From: Phycisphaerae bacterium
GTDB taxonomy: Bacteria; Planctomycetota; Phycisphaerae; Sedimentisphaerales; Anaerobacaceae
Assembly (NCBI GenBank): GCA_028714855.1
Contig: JAQTLP010000005.1
Span: forward strand, 1 to 64,000
Direction of reading: 5' to 3'
Length of the DNA stretch: 64,000 nt
The translations under genes and the position numbers were made by a program. How positions within the stretch are numbered: position 1 is the first letter of the stretch; each line of letters starts with the position of its first letter. Below, one piece after another: positions 1 to 11,146 of this stretch. The notes beneath the pieces are model-generated. The model worked only from the letters and a program-made list of their open reading frames with translations, was not told where the DNA came from and did not search any database.

Positions 1-137
1 ATAAATTCCTTACCGAGGGTGACGTATTCAGTGAAGACCTCATTGAGGCGTGGATTAAGTGGAAACGTGAAGAGGAAATTGACGAGATGTCGATTCGACC
101 GCACCCGTACGAGTTCCATCTGTATTATGATAGTTGA
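1..137 (+). CDS. glnA: Glutamine synthetase, C-terminal end (partial)
   Basis: Only the last 44 codons are present, in the frame starting at base 3 and ending with TGA at 135-137. The peptide contains the tail [12 protein letters not shown], close to the RPHPYEF-LYFD ending I know from glutamine synthetases. The enzyme joins ammonia to glutamate using ATP in the cytoplasm. It is followed 103 bases later by gltB, so the two arms of the GS-GOGAT ammonia assimilation route sit next to each other. The gene starts outside the window, so the active site cannot be checked. Family assignment rests on the C-terminal signature alone. Confidence 0.82.
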   Translation, partial: KFLTEGDVFSEDLIEAWIKWKREEEIDEMSIRPHPYEFHLYYDS

Positions 138-240
138 TTTACGACCAGGCAGTTTGTAGATTAGTGTAGTTTGTATCTGACCTCCTTGTTGGTTCGGCAA
201 TAGCAGCACTAACAGGGTGGTCGTACGTATAGAGAATTAA

Positions 241-3200
241 ATGGCGACGAATACAAAACATTTTGGTCTTTATGATTCACGGTATGAGCATGGCTCCTGC
301 GGTATCGGCGCTGTTGTAAATATATCAGGCCGGCAGGACCATTCTATTATTGAATATGGAAAGGAAATTCTTTTAAACCTGCGGCACCGCGGCGCAGCAG
401 GCGCTGACGAAATTACAGGTGATGGAGCTGGTATCTTATTTCAGATTCCGCACAAGTTCTTTAATGCCGAGTGCAAACAGCTCGGGTTTTCTTTACCCGA
501 ACCTTACCAATATGGCGTTGGAATGGTATTTGGCTCACAAAACAAAGAGCTCCGCGATAAGTGTGATAGGATACTTGAAGACTCGCTCAAACATTATGGG
601 TTGAAAGTGCTTGGCTGGCGAGATGTGCCTGCATCGAATGATTGCCTTGGTAAAATAGCCCTTCAGGCAGAACCCGCAATAAAACAGATTTTTGTAGATG
701 GAGCAGGGCTTGAAAACGAACCGCTGGAAAGAACGCTGTATTTAGCACGCAAGCAGGCCGAAAAACTTGTCAGAAAAAGCTTTGGACTGGAAGGCAAAGA
801 TTTCTATGTGTCGACACTATCCTGCAAAACCATCTGCTATAAGGGAATGTTTATGGCATGGCAGCTGTTTGCCTATTATCCCGACCTCGCAGATGAGCGG
901 CTCAGCTCTGCCCTTGCTATCGTTCATCAGCGCTACAGCACTAATACATTTCCGAACTGGCGACTTGCCCAGCCGATGAGATGCATAGCTCATAACGGAG
1001 AGATAAATACGCTCAGCGGAAATCGCAACTGGATGCAGGCCCGTCAGATGAAGATGTCCAGCGAAGTATTTGGTAATAATATCGGCGATCTGTTTCCGAT
1101 TCTGACCCCTGAAGGAAGCGACTCTGCGTGCTTTGACAATGTTCTCGAACTGCTTGTTCGTGCCGGCCGAAGTCTGCCGCATTCAATGATGATGATGATA
1201 CCGGAAGCATTCGGTTCTAAATACCATATCAGCACAGATAAACGCGCATTTTATGAATATCATTCATCTATAATGGAGCCGTGGGATGGTCCTGCAGCGA
1301 TGGTATTTACCGATGGTCGTATCGTCGGCGGAACACTTGACCGCAATGGCCTAAGACCTTGCCGTTACCTCGTAACCACTGATGGTTTGGTCATTATGGC
1401 CAGCGAGGCAGGTGTGGTTCAATTTCCGCCGGAAAAAATCTCCAGAAAAGGACGTCTTCAGCCGGGCCATATGTTTCTTGTTGATACCGTCGAAAGACGG
1501 ATAATTTCTGATAGTGAGATTAAAAGCAGGATTGCCCGCCAGAAGCCTTATCGCAGATGGCTGGATAGTAACAGAATTGAGCTTCGGGGTTTGTTCGATG
1601 CGCCGAAGCTGGTGCAGACTGCCCCTGCAACATTAACTCAGCGGTTGCGGTTATTCGGCTATACTCGCGAAGAGCTGAAAATGATTTTGCTTCCGATGGC
1701 ATTAAATGCACAGGAACCAATAGGTTCTATGGGAAACGACACGCCGTTAGCGGTGCTTTCCGATAAACCAAAACTTTTGTTTAATTATTTCAAACAGCTT
1801 TTTGCCCAGGTAACAAATCCGGCGATAGACCCTCTGCGTGAAGGACTGGTTATGAGCCTGATGAACTTCGTGGGCAGGAAACTCAACATTCTGGAGGAAA
1901 CGCCCGAGCATTGCCGTCAGCTTAAGCTGCCTCACCCGATTTTAGCCAATGAGGATATTCAGCGGCTGCGCACAGTAAAAAGACAAGACCTTAAAACCGT
2001 CACCATCTCAACCATCTTCGATATCAACACTGAGAATATCGCCAATAGTTTGAAGCTGGCTTTGAAGGAATTGGTTGATTCAGCGGAAAAAGCTGTCAAG
2101 CAGGGCGCCTCTCTGATAATAATCACTGACCGGGAAGCTTCAAAAACACAGGCCCCCATTCCATCACTTTTGGCGACAGCCGCGGTTCATCACGGACTGC
2201 TTAATCACGGCCTGCGTGGCGAAGTCGGCCTGATTGTTGAAAGCGGCGAGCCGCGAGAGGTTATGCACTTCTGTCTCCTATGCGGCTTCGGTGCTAACGC
2301 GATAAATCCCTATCTCGCATTTGAAACGCTTAATTATCTGCATCACGAAGCCGAGCTGCCTGCTGATATGGAGTCTTCACAGATAGCAGATAATTATATT
2401 GCCGCGATTAAAAAGGGTATCTTAAAGACAATTAGTAAGATGGGAATTTCTACTCTTCGAAGTTATACAGGGGCTCAACTGTTCGAGGCCATCGGCCTGA
2501 ATCGTTCTCTTGTAGATGAGTACTTTACCGGCACCAGCTCGAGAATCGGCGGAATTGGTTTGGCAGGAGTTGCGCAGGAAGCGGCTGCTCGTCACAAAGA
2601 GGCCTTTCAGCAGCGTCCCCAAGGGACGCTTGAACTTGATTTTGGTGGTGAATATCATTTCAGACACAGCGGCGAGGGGCATCTTTGGAACCCTGTGACC
2701 GTAGCACGGCTTCAGCACGCCGTCAAATACAACGACCAGAAAGCTTACGATGATTACACAGCAGCCGTAAACCAGCAGGCTAAAAAGTTGTATACCCTCC
2801 GGGGACTTTTTGAATTTGCCGCAGGTGAAGCAATCCCAATTGAACAGGTCGAGCCTGCCGGTGAAATCGTCAAAAGATTCTGTACTGGAGCGATGAGTCA
2901 CGGCTCAATCAGTAAAGAGGCTCACGAGTGCTTGGCTGTCGCAATGAATCGTATAGGCGCTATGAGCAATACCGGTGAAGGCGGCGAAGACCCGGCTCGT
3001 TACAATGCAGAACCCAGCGGCGATTCGAAAAACTGCGCTATTAAACAGGTTGCCAGCGGACGCTTCGGCGTCACGATTAATTACCTTGCTAATGCGAAAG
3101 AGCTTCAGATTAAAATAGCCCAGGGTGCAAAACCGGGCGAAGGTGGTCAATTACCCGGCCACAAGGTTACGGAAGAAATCGCCAGGCTTAGACACTCGAT

Positions 3201-4803
3201 GCCGGGAGTAACGCTGATATCGCCTCCCCCTCATCATGACATATATTCGATCGAAGACCTTGCGCAGCTTATATACGACCTCAAGTGCAGCAACCCTGGA
3301 GTTAAAGTTTCTGTCAAGCTCGTTGCTGAAGTGGGGGTTGGCACGATCGCCGCCGGAGTTGCCAAAGGCAATGCGGACGAGGTTCTTATTAGCGGCCACG
3401 ACGGCGGCACCGGTGCTAGTCCGCTTTCTGCGATAAAACATACCGGCTGTCCGTGGGAGCTGGGGTTAGCCGAGACCCAACAGGTTCTGGTGATGAACAA
3501 TTTGCGAAGTCGAATCCGGGTTCAGGTTGACGGCCAAATGAAAACCGGCAGGGACGTTGTTATTGCGGCCTTACTCGGTGCCGAGAGGTTTGGCTTCGGG
3601 ACAGCCGCTCTGGTAACGCTTGGCTGCACCCTGCTCCGCAAATGCCACGAAGGTGCTTGTCCTTTCGGGATTGGCACTCAGGACCCGGACCTACGAAAGC
3701 GGTTCACCGGCAAACCTGAATATGTTGAAAGGTTTATGTATTTTGTAGCTGAAGAAGTTCGCAAGATTATGGCTCAGCTCGGATTTGAAAAATTTGAGGA
3801 TATGATTGGCAGAGCAGATAAGCTGCAAACCCGCTCAGCAGTTGACCACTGGAAGGCAAAGGGCTTGGACTTTTCCGCGATTTTCCGTAAGCCGGATGCC
3901 TCCGATGGCAGAGCTATAAGATCGACAAATTCGCAGGCAGACAAACTCAGCGACCATCTCGATTGGCAGATATTGGAAAAAGCCGCTCCGGCGATTGAGC
4001 ATGCTAAGCGTACAGTTATAGAGATGCCGATTCACAACGTAGACCGCACGGTTGGAGCAATCCTGAGCAATCGGATAATCAAAAAATACGGCGAAAAAGG
4101 ATTGCCAGATGACACGCTGCAGGTTGTTTTGCAGGGTTCTGCGGGACAAAGCTTCGGGGCATTTCTGGCGCCCGGGGTAACCTTAAAACTGGTCGGTGAT
4201 AGTAACGACTATTTGGGCAAAAGTCTTTCCGGCGGGCGCATCATTGTCAAAACGCCGGAAGGTTCGCCGTTCATGAGTCATGAAAATATCATTATTGGCA
4301 ATACGGCGCTTTATGGTGCTACATCAGGAGAGGTTTTCGTCAACGGGATGGCGGGTGAAAGATTTTGCGTGCGAAATAGCGGCGTAACTGCTGTTGTCGA
4401 GGGCCTTGGCGACCACGGTTGTGAGTATATGACAGGCGGATTGGTCGTGGTCCTCGGAAAAACAGGGTGCAATTTTGCTGCAGGTATGAGCGGCGGCATT
4501 GCTTACGTTCTCGATGAAGCGCAGTTATTCGACACGATGTGCAACCTTGATATGGTCGAGCTGGAAAACGTCTGGAAAGAAGAAGACAAAAAGCTGTTGT
4601 ACGACTTGATTCAGCAGCACCTGAAGTGGACCGGCAGTGCGCGTGCGCAATATCTCTTGGATGTTTGGTCGGATATAGTTGGCAGATTTGTAAAGGTAGT
4701 CCCGATAGATTATCGCAAAGCGATTGAAAAGATGCGAGCTGCTGAGCAGCGGGACACTGATACGATCCCGGCCACCGAGGAGGTGTTCTCATGGGCGAAA
4801 TAA
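241..4803 (+). CDS. gltB: Glutamate synthase large subunit
   Basis: This 1520-residue protein makes two glutamates from glutamine and 2-oxoglutarate together with GltD. Cys20, in the context EHGSCGIGAV, is the expected N-terminal nucleophile of the glutaminase domain after removal of a short 19-residue propeptide. The order is class II amidotransferase (about 20-430), central domain, FMN-binding synthase domain (about 850-1220) and the C-terminal glycine-rich GXGXG beta-helix. The 3Fe-4S cluster cysteines are visible as C1129, C1135 and C1140 (CX5CX4C). Length is normal for bacterial GltB. The ribosome binding site is weak. The gene overlaps gltD by 13 bases, suggesting translational coupling. 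Confidence 0.98.
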   Translation: MATNTKHFGLYDSRYEHGSCGIGAVVNISGRQDHSIIEYGKEILLNLRHRGAAGADEITGDGAGILFQIPHKFFNAECKQLGFSLPEPYQYGVGMVFGSQNKELRDKCDRILEDSLKHYGLKVLGWRDVPASNDCLGKIALQAEPAIKQIFVDGAGLENEPLERTLYLARKQAEKLVRKSFGLEGKDFYVSTLSCKTICYKGMFMAWQLFAYYPDLADERLSSALAIVHQRYSTNTFPNWRLAQPMRCIAHNGEINTLSGNRNWMQARQMKMSSEVFGNNIGDLFPILTPEGSDSACFDNVLELLVRAGRSLPHSMMMMIPEAFGSKYHISTDKRAFYEYHSSIMEPWDGPAAMVFTDGRIVGGTLDRNGLRPCRYLVTTDGLVIMASEAGVVQFPPEKISRKGRLQPGHMFLVDTVERRIISDSEIKSRIARQKPYRRWLDSNRIELRGLFDAPKLVQTAPATLTQRLRLFGYTREELKMILLPMALNAQEPIGSMGNDTPLAVLSDKPKLLFNYFKQLFAQVTNPAIDPLREGLVMSLMNFVGRKLNILEETPEHCRQLKLPHPILANEDIQRLRTVKRQDLKTVTISTIFDINTENIANSLKLALKELVDSAEKAVKQGASLIIITDREASKTQAPIPSLLATAAVHHGLLNHGLRGEVGLIVESGEPREVMHFCLLCGFGANAINPYLAFETLNYLHHEAELPADMESSQIADNYIAAIKKGILKTISKMGISTLRSYTGAQLFEAIGLNRSLVDEYFTGTSSRIGGIGLAGVAQEAAARHKEAFQQRPQGTLELDFGGEYHFRHSGEGHLWNPVTVARLQHAVKYNDQKAYDDYTAAVNQQAKKLYTLRGLFEFAAGEAIPIEQVEPAGEIVKRFCTGAMSHGSISKEAHECLAVAMNRIGAMSNTGEGGEDPARYNAEPSGDSKNCAIKQVASGRFGVTINYLANAKELQIKIAQGAKPGEGGQLPGHKVTEEIARLRHSMPGVTLISPPPHHDIYSIEDLAQLIYDLKCSNPGVKVSVKLVAEVGVGTIAAGVAKGNADEVLISGHDGGTGASPLSAIKHTGCPWELGLAETQQVLVMNNLRSRIRVQVDGQMKTGRDVVIAALLGAERFGFGTAALVTLGCTLLRKCHEGACPFGIGTQDPDLRKRFTGKPEYVERFMYFVAEEVRKIMAQLGFEKFEDMIGRADKLQTRSAVDHWKAKGLDFSAIFRKPDASDGRAIRSTNSQADKLSDHLDWQILEKAAPAIEHAKRTVIEMPIHNVDRTVGAILSNRIIKKYGEKGLPDDTLQVVLQGSAGQSFGAFLAPGVTLKLVGDSNDYLGKSLSGGRIIVKTPEGSPFMSHENIIIGNTALYGATSGEVFVNGMAGERFCVRNSGVTAVVEGLGDHGCEYMTGGLVVVLGKTGCNFAAGMSGGIAYVLDEAQLFDTMCNLDMVELENVWKEEDKKLLYDLIQQHLKWTGSARAQYLLDVWSDIVGRFVKVVPIDYRKAIEKMRAAEQRDTDTIPATEEVFSWAK

Positions 4804-6218
4804 AAGGCTTTCTAAAATATAAACGTCAGGAAGTCGGACATCGGCCGGTCGAAGAGAGAATACATGATTTTGCCGAGCTCGACCTGCCGCTTACACCGGA
4901 GCAGATACAACAGCAGACGGCAAGGTGTATGGATTGCGGAATACCATTTTGCCACGGCGCAGGATGCCCGTTGAAAAATAATATTCCGGAGCTGAATGAG
5001 CTGGTGTATAAAGGAAAATGGCAGCAGGCCTGCGAACTGCTTCACTCTACCAACAATTTTCCTGAAATTACCGGCCGAGTGTGTCCGGCTCCCTGCGAAA
5101 CTGCGTGCACGCTTTCTATTAATGATGAGCCGGTGTTAATAAGGCATATCGAGTTTCAAATTGTTGAGCGTGGGTTTCAGGAAAGATGGATTAAGCCGCA
5201 GCAGGCTAAACAAAAAACAGGCAAAAGAGTTGCTGTAATCGGCTCCGGACCTGCCGGCCTGACGGTTGCTCAGCAGTTGGCACGCGCAGGGCACAGCATA
5301 GTTGTTTTTGAGAAGGATGAGCGGACAGGAGGCCTATTACGTTATGGTATTCCGGATTTCAAGCTTGCCAAGAACATTATTGACCGCAGATTAGAACAGC
5401 TGACTGCCGAAGGCGTCGAATTTCAAACCGGTGTCGACGTCGGAGAGGACATCTCTGCACGATACCTGAAAAGCAGGTTTGATTGCATCTGTCTTACGAT
5501 GGGTGCAGGCCAGCCTCGAGACCTTAACATTCCCGGCAGAGGATATGAGAATATACTGTTTGCTCTGGATTACTTGAAGTTACAGAACAAACTTTGTGCC
5601 GGCGAGCTTGCAGATGAATCCTCGTTAATAACAGTAAAGAACAGGGTCGTGGTGGTAATCGGAGGCGGAGATACTGGAAGCGATTGTGTTGGAACGGCCC
5701 GCAGACAGGGGGCCAAAGAAATTTACCAAATCGAGATTTTGCCGGAGCCGCCGGAAACTCCGCCGCCGGATACTCCCTGGCCGCAATGGCCTCGTATTAT
5801 GCGAACTTCTTCATCTCATGAAGAAGGCTGCCGGCGTCAGTGGGCTGTGTTGACGAAGAAATTCTCCGGCGTTGAAACTCGGGTTACCCAGTTAGATTGC
5901 TGCCAAGTCGAATGGATAAGAAAAAACGGCTCCTGGAAACTAAAAGAACTGGCAGGCACCGATTTTACCATTAAGGCCGATGTAGTGCTTTTGGCGCTGG
6001 GATTTCTTCACGTTACGCATAGCGGACTTATAAAGGGATTAGGTTTGAAACTCAACGATTCAGGTAATGTCATTGCAGACAATTACCAGACCAGCGAACC
6101 GTGGGTGTTTGCTGCCGGCGATACAATCAGCGGGGCCTCATTGGTTGTTCGGGCTGTTAACGGCGGACGCGAAGCCGCTGTGGCCATCGATAGGTGGCTT
6201 AAGGAAAAAAGTCAGTAG
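4791..6218 (+). CDS. gltD: Glutamate synthase small subunit
   Basis: This 475-residue subunit passes electrons from NAD(P)H through FAD and iron-sulfur clusters to GltB. Cysteines 46, 49, 54, 59, 98, 102 and 106 form the N-terminal cluster-binding set. The FAD motif GSGPAGLT lies at about 151-158, followed by a second dinucleotide motif, VVVIGGGDTGSD, for the nicotinamide. A clear AGGAGG-like ribosome binding site lies inside the end of gltB just before the ATG. Length is typical. It is the fourth-strand partner of a GS-GOGAT block and nadE begins only 9 bases after its stop, so it is almost certainly co-transcribed with its neighbours. Confidence 0.98.
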   Translation: MGEIKGFLKYKRQEVGHRPVEERIHDFAELDLPLTPEQIQQQTARCMDCGIPFCHGAGCPLKNNIPELNELVYKGKWQQACELLHSTNNFPEITGRVCPAPCETACTLSINDEPVLIRHIEFQIVERGFQERWIKPQQAKQKTGKRVAVIGSGPAGLTVAQQLARAGHSIVVFEKDERTGGLLRYGIPDFKLAKNIIDRRLEQLTAEGVEFQTGVDVGEDISARYLKSRFDCICLTMGAGQPRDLNIPGRGYENILFALDYLKLQNKLCAGELADESSLITVKNRVVVVIGGGDTGSDCVGTARRQGAKEIYQIEILPEPPETPPPDTPWPQWPRIMRTSSSHEEGCRRQWAVLTKKFSGVETRVTQLDCCQVEWIRKNGSWKLKELAGTDFTIKADVVLLALGFLHVTHSGLIKGLGLKLNDSGNVIADNYQTSEPWVFAAGDTISGASLVVRAVNGGREAAVAIDRWLKEKSQ

Positions 6219-6227
6219 TGGTTAATT

Positions 6228-7868
6228 ATGCGGATAGCATTGGCACAATTTAACGCCTCGGTAGGTGACATCAGCGGAAACACCGAAAAGATGGAGAAAC
6301 TGAGCGCCAAAGCTTATGACTTGGGTGCTGATATCGTAGTTTTTCCGGAAATGTCGGTGTGTGGTTATCCTCCGGAGGATTTATTGCTTAAAAAGTCTTT
6401 CATGGAGGATATCCGCTCGGCTATAGAATATTTGGCAAAAAACTGTACCCAGATTACTGCCATAGCTGGATTTGCAGAAGGAAACGAAAAAGGCTGCTTT
6501 AATTCGCTTGCCGTGTTGCAAAAAGGCAAAATAACAAAAATTTATCGAAAAAGTATTCTGCCTAACTATGGCGTATTCGATGAGAGACGTTATTTCCGGC
6601 CCGGAACCGAAGCGGTGCGAGTCATAATAGACGGTAAGGCTTTGACATTTACAATTTGTGAAGATATATGGCGCCTGAAGTGGTTGGATAGCTTCCTCGG
6701 CGAAATGCCGCGAATTGACATGGTCATAAACATTTCTGCCTCACCTTTTCACATAGGTAAAATCGAACAAAGACAGGAAGCTCTTCGCCAATGCGCAAAG
6801 CATTTCAGCTGCGCCGTTGCTTATTGTAATTTGGTCGGCGGCCAGGATGAACTGGTTTTCGACGGCCGAAGTATGTTTGTGGATTCATCTGGAAAAGTTA
6901 TTTGCCAGGCCAAGGCATTCGAAGAAGATATATTACTTGCAGATTTATCCACGGTCTCTGGAAGCAAACCCCACCTTACAGCTGTTGCCACTCATTCGGC
7001 CCCTGCCGGCTCTTCGCCGCAGGAATCCGTCGCTGAAATTTACGGCGCGCTGGTTCTTGGAACAAGAGACTATGTGCATAAAAATGGTTTCTCCAAAGCT
7101 GTAATCGGACTAAGCGGCGGCATAGACTCTTCTTTAACTGCGGCCATTGCCGCCGATGCCCTGGGGGCAAAAAATGTCATCGGCATAACTATGCCGTCGA
7201 AATTTAACAGCTCCGATACCATTAAAGATGCGCAAATCCTGGCGGACAACCTTGATATCGAGTTTCACATCCTGCCAATCGAGAATGTGCTCACTCAATT
7301 TGACGGGCTTCTTGCCAAAATGCCAGGATGGGATAAAAATACAACAGCCTATGAGAATCTGCAGGCAAGAGTCCGCGGATGCATACTTATGTCTTTTAGC
7401 AATCAATATGGTCATCTTGTTTTGACAACCAGCAACAAGAGTGAGACTGCTGTCGGATATGCCACCCTTTATGGTGACACCGCCGGAGGTTTCGCGGTTC
7501 TTAAGGATGTGCCCAAGACGATGGTTTATCAATTGGCTGAATATGTGAATAATATTCGTCATAACGTTATTCCGCTTACGGTAATACAGCGGCCGCCGAG
7601 CGCCGAGTTGAGAGAAAACCAGAAAGATACGGATTCTCTCCCGCAGTATGACATTCTGGATAGAATTCTCCGCAGTTACGTAGAAGAGAACAAAACGGTT
7701 TCTGAGCTGGTTAAAGACGGCTTGCCAAAAGATGCTGTCACTCAAGTCATCAATATGGTGGACCGGAACGAATACAAAAGAAGGCAATCTCCGCCGGGGG
7801 TCAAGATTAGCCCCAGAGCCTTCGGCAAAGACAGAAGAATGCCGATAACAAATTGTTGCAATAAATAG
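6228..7868 (+). CDS. nadE: Glutamine-dependent NAD+ synthetase
   Basis: The 546-residue protein has the two-domain form that takes ammonia from glutamine. The N-terminal nitrilase-type glutaminase shows the Glu-Lys-Cys triad as E41 (VVFPEMS), K108 (YRKSILPN) and C144 (TICEDIW). The synthetase domain carries the ATP pyrophosphatase loop SGGIDSS at about 296-302 and the later segment TTSNKSETAVGY. It converts deamido-NAD to NAD in the cytoplasm. It starts 9 bases after gltD. Its place between gltD and carB fits a transcription unit of enzymes that make or use glutamine. Complete, with no odd residues noticed. Confidence 0.97.
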   Translation: MRIALAQFNASVGDISGNTEKMEKLSAKAYDLGADIVVFPEMSVCGYPPEDLLLKKSFMEDIRSAIEYLAKNCTQITAIAGFAEGNEKGCFNSLAVLQKGKITKIYRKSILPNYGVFDERRYFRPGTEAVRVIIDGKALTFTICEDIWRLKWLDSFLGEMPRIDMVINISASPFHIGKIEQRQEALRQCAKHFSCAVAYCNLVGGQDELVFDGRSMFVDSSGKVICQAKAFEEDILLADLSTVSGSKPHLTAVATHSAPAGSSPQESVAEIYGALVLGTRDYVHKNGFSKAVIGLSGGIDSSLTAAIAADALGAKNVIGITMPSKFNSSDTIKDAQILADNLDIEFHILPIENVLTQFDGLLAKMPGWDKNTTAYENLQARVRGCILMSFSNQYGHLVLTTSNKSETAVGYATLYGDTAGGFAVLKDVPKTMVYQLAEYVNNIRHNVIPLTVIQRPPSAELRENQKDTDSLPQYDILDRILRSYVEENKTVSELVKDGLPKDAVTQVINMVDRNEYKRRQSPPGVKISPRAFGKDRRMPITNCCNK

Positions 7869-7923
7869 TGGACTTCTCGCCGGTTTTGTAAATAATACTC
7901 CGAAAATTTCAAGAAAGTGAGAA

Positions 7924-10900
7924 ATGCCGAAGCGCAAAGACATCAGAAAGATACTAATCATAGGCTCCGGACCTATCGTCATAGGCCAGGCCTGTGAATT
8001 TGACTATTCCGGTGCCCAGGCATGCAAGGTATTAAAGCAACAGGGATTTAAAGTTGTGCTTGTTAACAGCAATCCCGCCACAATAATGACCGACCCCGAA
8101 ATGGCGGACAAAACCTACATCGAACCGATTACGCCAGATATCGTTGAAAAAATAATTCAAAAAGAACGGCCTGATAGTCTCCTGCCGACCATTGGCGGAC
8201 AAACAGGTTTAAATACCGCAGTTGCGCTGGCTGAAAGCGGGGTATTGAAAAAATACAATGTTCGCCTTTTGGGTGCCAATTTGCAGGCGATTAAAAGAGC
8301 CGAAGAAAGAGATAAATTCAAGAAAACAATTCAGGATTGCGGCTTGGATGTTCCAAAAAGCGGCTACGCCCACTCCTGGCAGCAGGCACAGGAAATAGTA
8401 AAGGATGTTGGTCTCCCCGCTGTCATCAGGCCTTCATATACATTAGGCGGCACAGGCGGCAACATCGCCTACAATACAGAAGAGTTTAAGAATTACATTG
8501 ACTGGGGATTGAGTCTGAGTCCCAAAAGCCAGGTCCTGATAGAGGAATCCGTTGCAGGCTGGAAAGAGTATGAGCTGGAGGTGATGCGGGACAAAAAGGA
8601 CAACGTCGTCATTGTCTGTCCTATAGAAAACCTCGACCCTATGGGCATTCATACTGGCGACAGCATTACTGTCGCGCCTGCTCAGACGCTGACCGACAAA
8701 GAATACCAGTTGATGCGCGATGCATCTACCAGGATTATCAGGGCCATAGGCGTTGAAACCGGCGGCTCCAACATTCAATTTGCTGTCCATCCTGATAACG
8801 GTAAGCTCTATGTAATAGAAATGAACCCGCGTGTCTCGCGAAGCTCTGCGCTGGCTTCAAAGGCCACAGGTTTTCCGATTGCTAAAATAGCTTCTCTATT
8901 GGCCGTTGGATATACGCTTGATGAGATTCCTAATGATATCACGAAAAAAACACCAGCCTGTTTCGAGCCTACTATCGACTACTGCGTGGTTAAGTGGCCC
9001 CGCTTTACATTCGAAAAATTCCCCAACACCAGCCCGGAGCTTACGGTGCAGATGAAATCTGTTGGCGAAGCTATGGCAATTGGCCGGACGTTTAAGGAGG
9101 CATTCCAGAAAGCCATAAGGTCGTTGGAAATTGACCGTTATTCACTTGATAAGAAATATACAAATGGAGATCTTGGCCCGGCTCAATTGAGAGGAAAACT
9201 ACAGACAAACTGCTGGGATAAAATCTGGTATGTGGCTGAGGCCCTTAGAAGAAAATTTTCCATAGATGAGATATTTACTCTGACAAAAATTGACCCATGG
9301 TTCCTTAATAACATTAACGACATCGTAAAACTGGAGAAAAAAATAAAGTCAACTCCTCTTGATAAGTTCGACCACCGGTTGGTCCGTCAGGTAAAAGAGT
9401 ACGGCTTTAGCGATAAATATCTTGCGTCTGTGTTGAATGTAACGGAAGAACAATTCAGGAAACACCGCCGGCGATTGAAGGTCGAACCGGTATACAAAAC
9501 TGTGGATACCTGCGGCGCCGAGTTTGAGGCACATACCCCTTATCTCTATTCGACCTATGAGAGCGAATGTGAGGCAAATCCGACCGGCAGAAAAAAAATT
9601 ATCATCCTCGGCGGCGGCCCGAATCGAATAGGACAAGGAATTGAGTTCGATTATTGCTGCGTCCACGCCGCCTTTGCGCTCAAAGAGATAGGCGTCGAAT
9701 CGATAATGGTGAACTGCAACCCAGAAACCGTAAGCACCGATTACGATACCTCCGACAGGCTGTATTTCGAGCCGCTGACTTACGAAGATGTTATGTCAAT
9801 TGTCGAAAAGGAAAAACCCGACGGCGTAATCGTTCAGTTCGGCGGGCAGACTCCGCTCAAATTGGCCGTCCCTTTGGAAAAGGCCGGCGTAAAAATAATC
9901 GGCACTTCACCTGACAGCATTGCCTGTGCCGAGGACCGAAAGCGATTCAACAACCTTGTTAAAAAACTCAAACTCTGCCAACCCGACAGCGGAACTGCGA
10001 CAACTTATGACCAGGCCCTGAAAATTGCCCGCAAGCTTGGATTTCCTTTGCTTGTCCGGCCTTCTTTTGTCTTGGGAGGACGGGCGATGAAAATCGTCTA
10101 CGACGAAAAATCGTTTGAGGATGCTGTCACAAACGCTTTTGTTGCTTCGGATGAACATCCTGTCCTGATAGATAAGTTTCTTAATGATGCTGCGGAGATG
10201 GATGTCGATGCAATAAGCGATGGCAAGCGCGTGGTAATCGGCGGGATTATGGAGCACATCGAAGAGGCGGGGGTGCATTCGGGCGATAGTGCCTGTTCGC
10301 TGCCTCCCGTTTCAATAAGCAAAAAAATTATCGATGAGATTAAAAGACAAACTAAGCTTTTAGCCCTTGCCTTGAAGGTGAAAGGCCTCATAAACATTCA
10401 GTTTGCCATAAAAGATGACAAAATTTATATACTTGAAGTCAACCCTCGCGCTTCCAGAACTATTCCGTTTGTAAGTAAAGCAATTGGTGTGCCCCTGGCT
10501 AAACTCGCAGCGAAGGTAATGGCCGGAATGACCCTCGACAAGTTAGGTTTCACTAAGGAAATAAAACCTGGGTATTTCTCGGTGAAAGAGGCTGTGTTCC
10601 CATTCTTGAAGTTCCCCGGCATAGACACTGTGCTTGGACCGGAGATGCTCTCTACCGGCGAGGTTATGGGTATAGATGATGATTTCGGAATCGCTTTCGC
10701 AAAATCGCAGATAGCAGCCGGCAACGCTTTGCCGATGAGCGGCAACGTGCTTTTCAGTATTAAGGACAGCGATAAGAAAAAAACCATTGAGATTGCACGT
10801 CAAATGTACGAAATGGGTTTTAAAATCGTGGCAACAAAGGGAACATGCCTCGAGCTCATAAACAATAATATTCCCTCAGAGTTTGTGCTTAAAATGTCCG

Positions 10901-11133
10901 AAGGCAGACCAAATGTGGTTGATTTGATAATAAACGGCAAAATCGGCCTCATCGTAAATACTACAACGGGCGCTCAGTCAGTCGGCGATTCTTTTGCAAT
11001 AAGAAGAACTGCCCTTGACAAACGAATTCCGTATGTGACCACCATCAGAGCCGCTGCTGCTGTCGTAAAAGCCATAAAAACAATGAAAGACAGAAAAATC
11101 AGCGTGAAACCTATCCAGCGATATTACGATTAG
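7924..11133 (+). CDS. carB: Carbamoyl-phosphate synthase large subunit
   Basis: The 1069-residue protein makes carbamoyl phosphate from bicarbonate, two ATP and ammonia supplied by CarA, feeding arginine and pyrimidine synthesis. The start [20 protein letters not shown] is diagnostic, and the internal duplication is plain: a second [20 protein letters not shown] lies at about 558. Each half has an ATP-grasp domain with the glycine-rich [11 protein letters not shown] or [11 protein letters not shown] loop. The last 150 residues form the methylglyoxal synthase-like allosteric domain. Length matches the family (about 1070). carA follows 13 bases after the stop, reversed from the usual carA-carB order. 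Confidence 0.98.
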   Translation: MPKRKDIRKILIIGSGPIVIGQACEFDYSGAQACKVLKQQGFKVVLVNSNPATIMTDPEMADKTYIEPITPDIVEKIIQKERPDSLLPTIGGQTGLNTAVALAESGVLKKYNVRLLGANLQAIKRAEERDKFKKTIQDCGLDVPKSGYAHSWQQAQEIVKDVGLPAVIRPSYTLGGTGGNIAYNTEEFKNYIDWGLSLSPKSQVLIEESVAGWKEYELEVMRDKKDNVVIVCPIENLDPMGIHTGDSITVAPAQTLTDKEYQLMRDASTRIIRAIGVETGGSNIQFAVHPDNGKLYVIEMNPRVSRSSALASKATGFPIAKIASLLAVGYTLDEIPNDITKKTPACFEPTIDYCVVKWPRFTFEKFPNTSPELTVQMKSVGEAMAIGRTFKEAFQKAIRSLEIDRYSLDKKYTNGDLGPAQLRGKLQTNCWDKIWYVAEALRRKFSIDEIFTLTKIDPWFLNNINDIVKLEKKIKSTPLDKFDHRLVRQVKEYGFSDKYLASVLNVTEEQFRKHRRRLKVEPVYKTVDTCGAEFEAHTPYLYSTYESECEANPTGRKKIIILGGGPNRIGQGIEFDYCCVHAAFALKEIGVESIMVNCNPETVSTDYDTSDRLYFEPLTYEDVMSIVEKEKPDGVIVQFGGQTPLKLAVPLEKAGVKIIGTSPDSIACAEDRKRFNNLVKKLKLCQPDSGTATTYDQALKIARKLGFPLLVRPSFVLGGRAMKIVYDEKSFEDAVTNAFVASDEHPVLIDKFLNDAAEMDVDAISDGKRVVIGGIMEHIEEAGVHSGDSACSLPPVSISKKIIDEIKRQTKLLALALKVKGLINIQFAIKDDKIYILEVNPRASRTIPFVSKAIGVPLAKLAAKVMAGMTLDKLGFTKEIKPGYFSVKEAVFPFLKFPGIDTVLGPEMLSTGEVMGIDDDFGIAFAKSQIAAGNALPMSGNVLFSIKDSDKKKTIEIARQMYEMGFKIVATKGTCLELINNNIPSEFVLKMSEGRPNVVDLIINGKIGLIVNTTTGAQSVGDSFAIRRTALDKRIPYVTTIRAAAAVVKAIKTMKDRKISVKPIQRYYD

Positions 11134-11146
11134 GAGTGAATTTGGA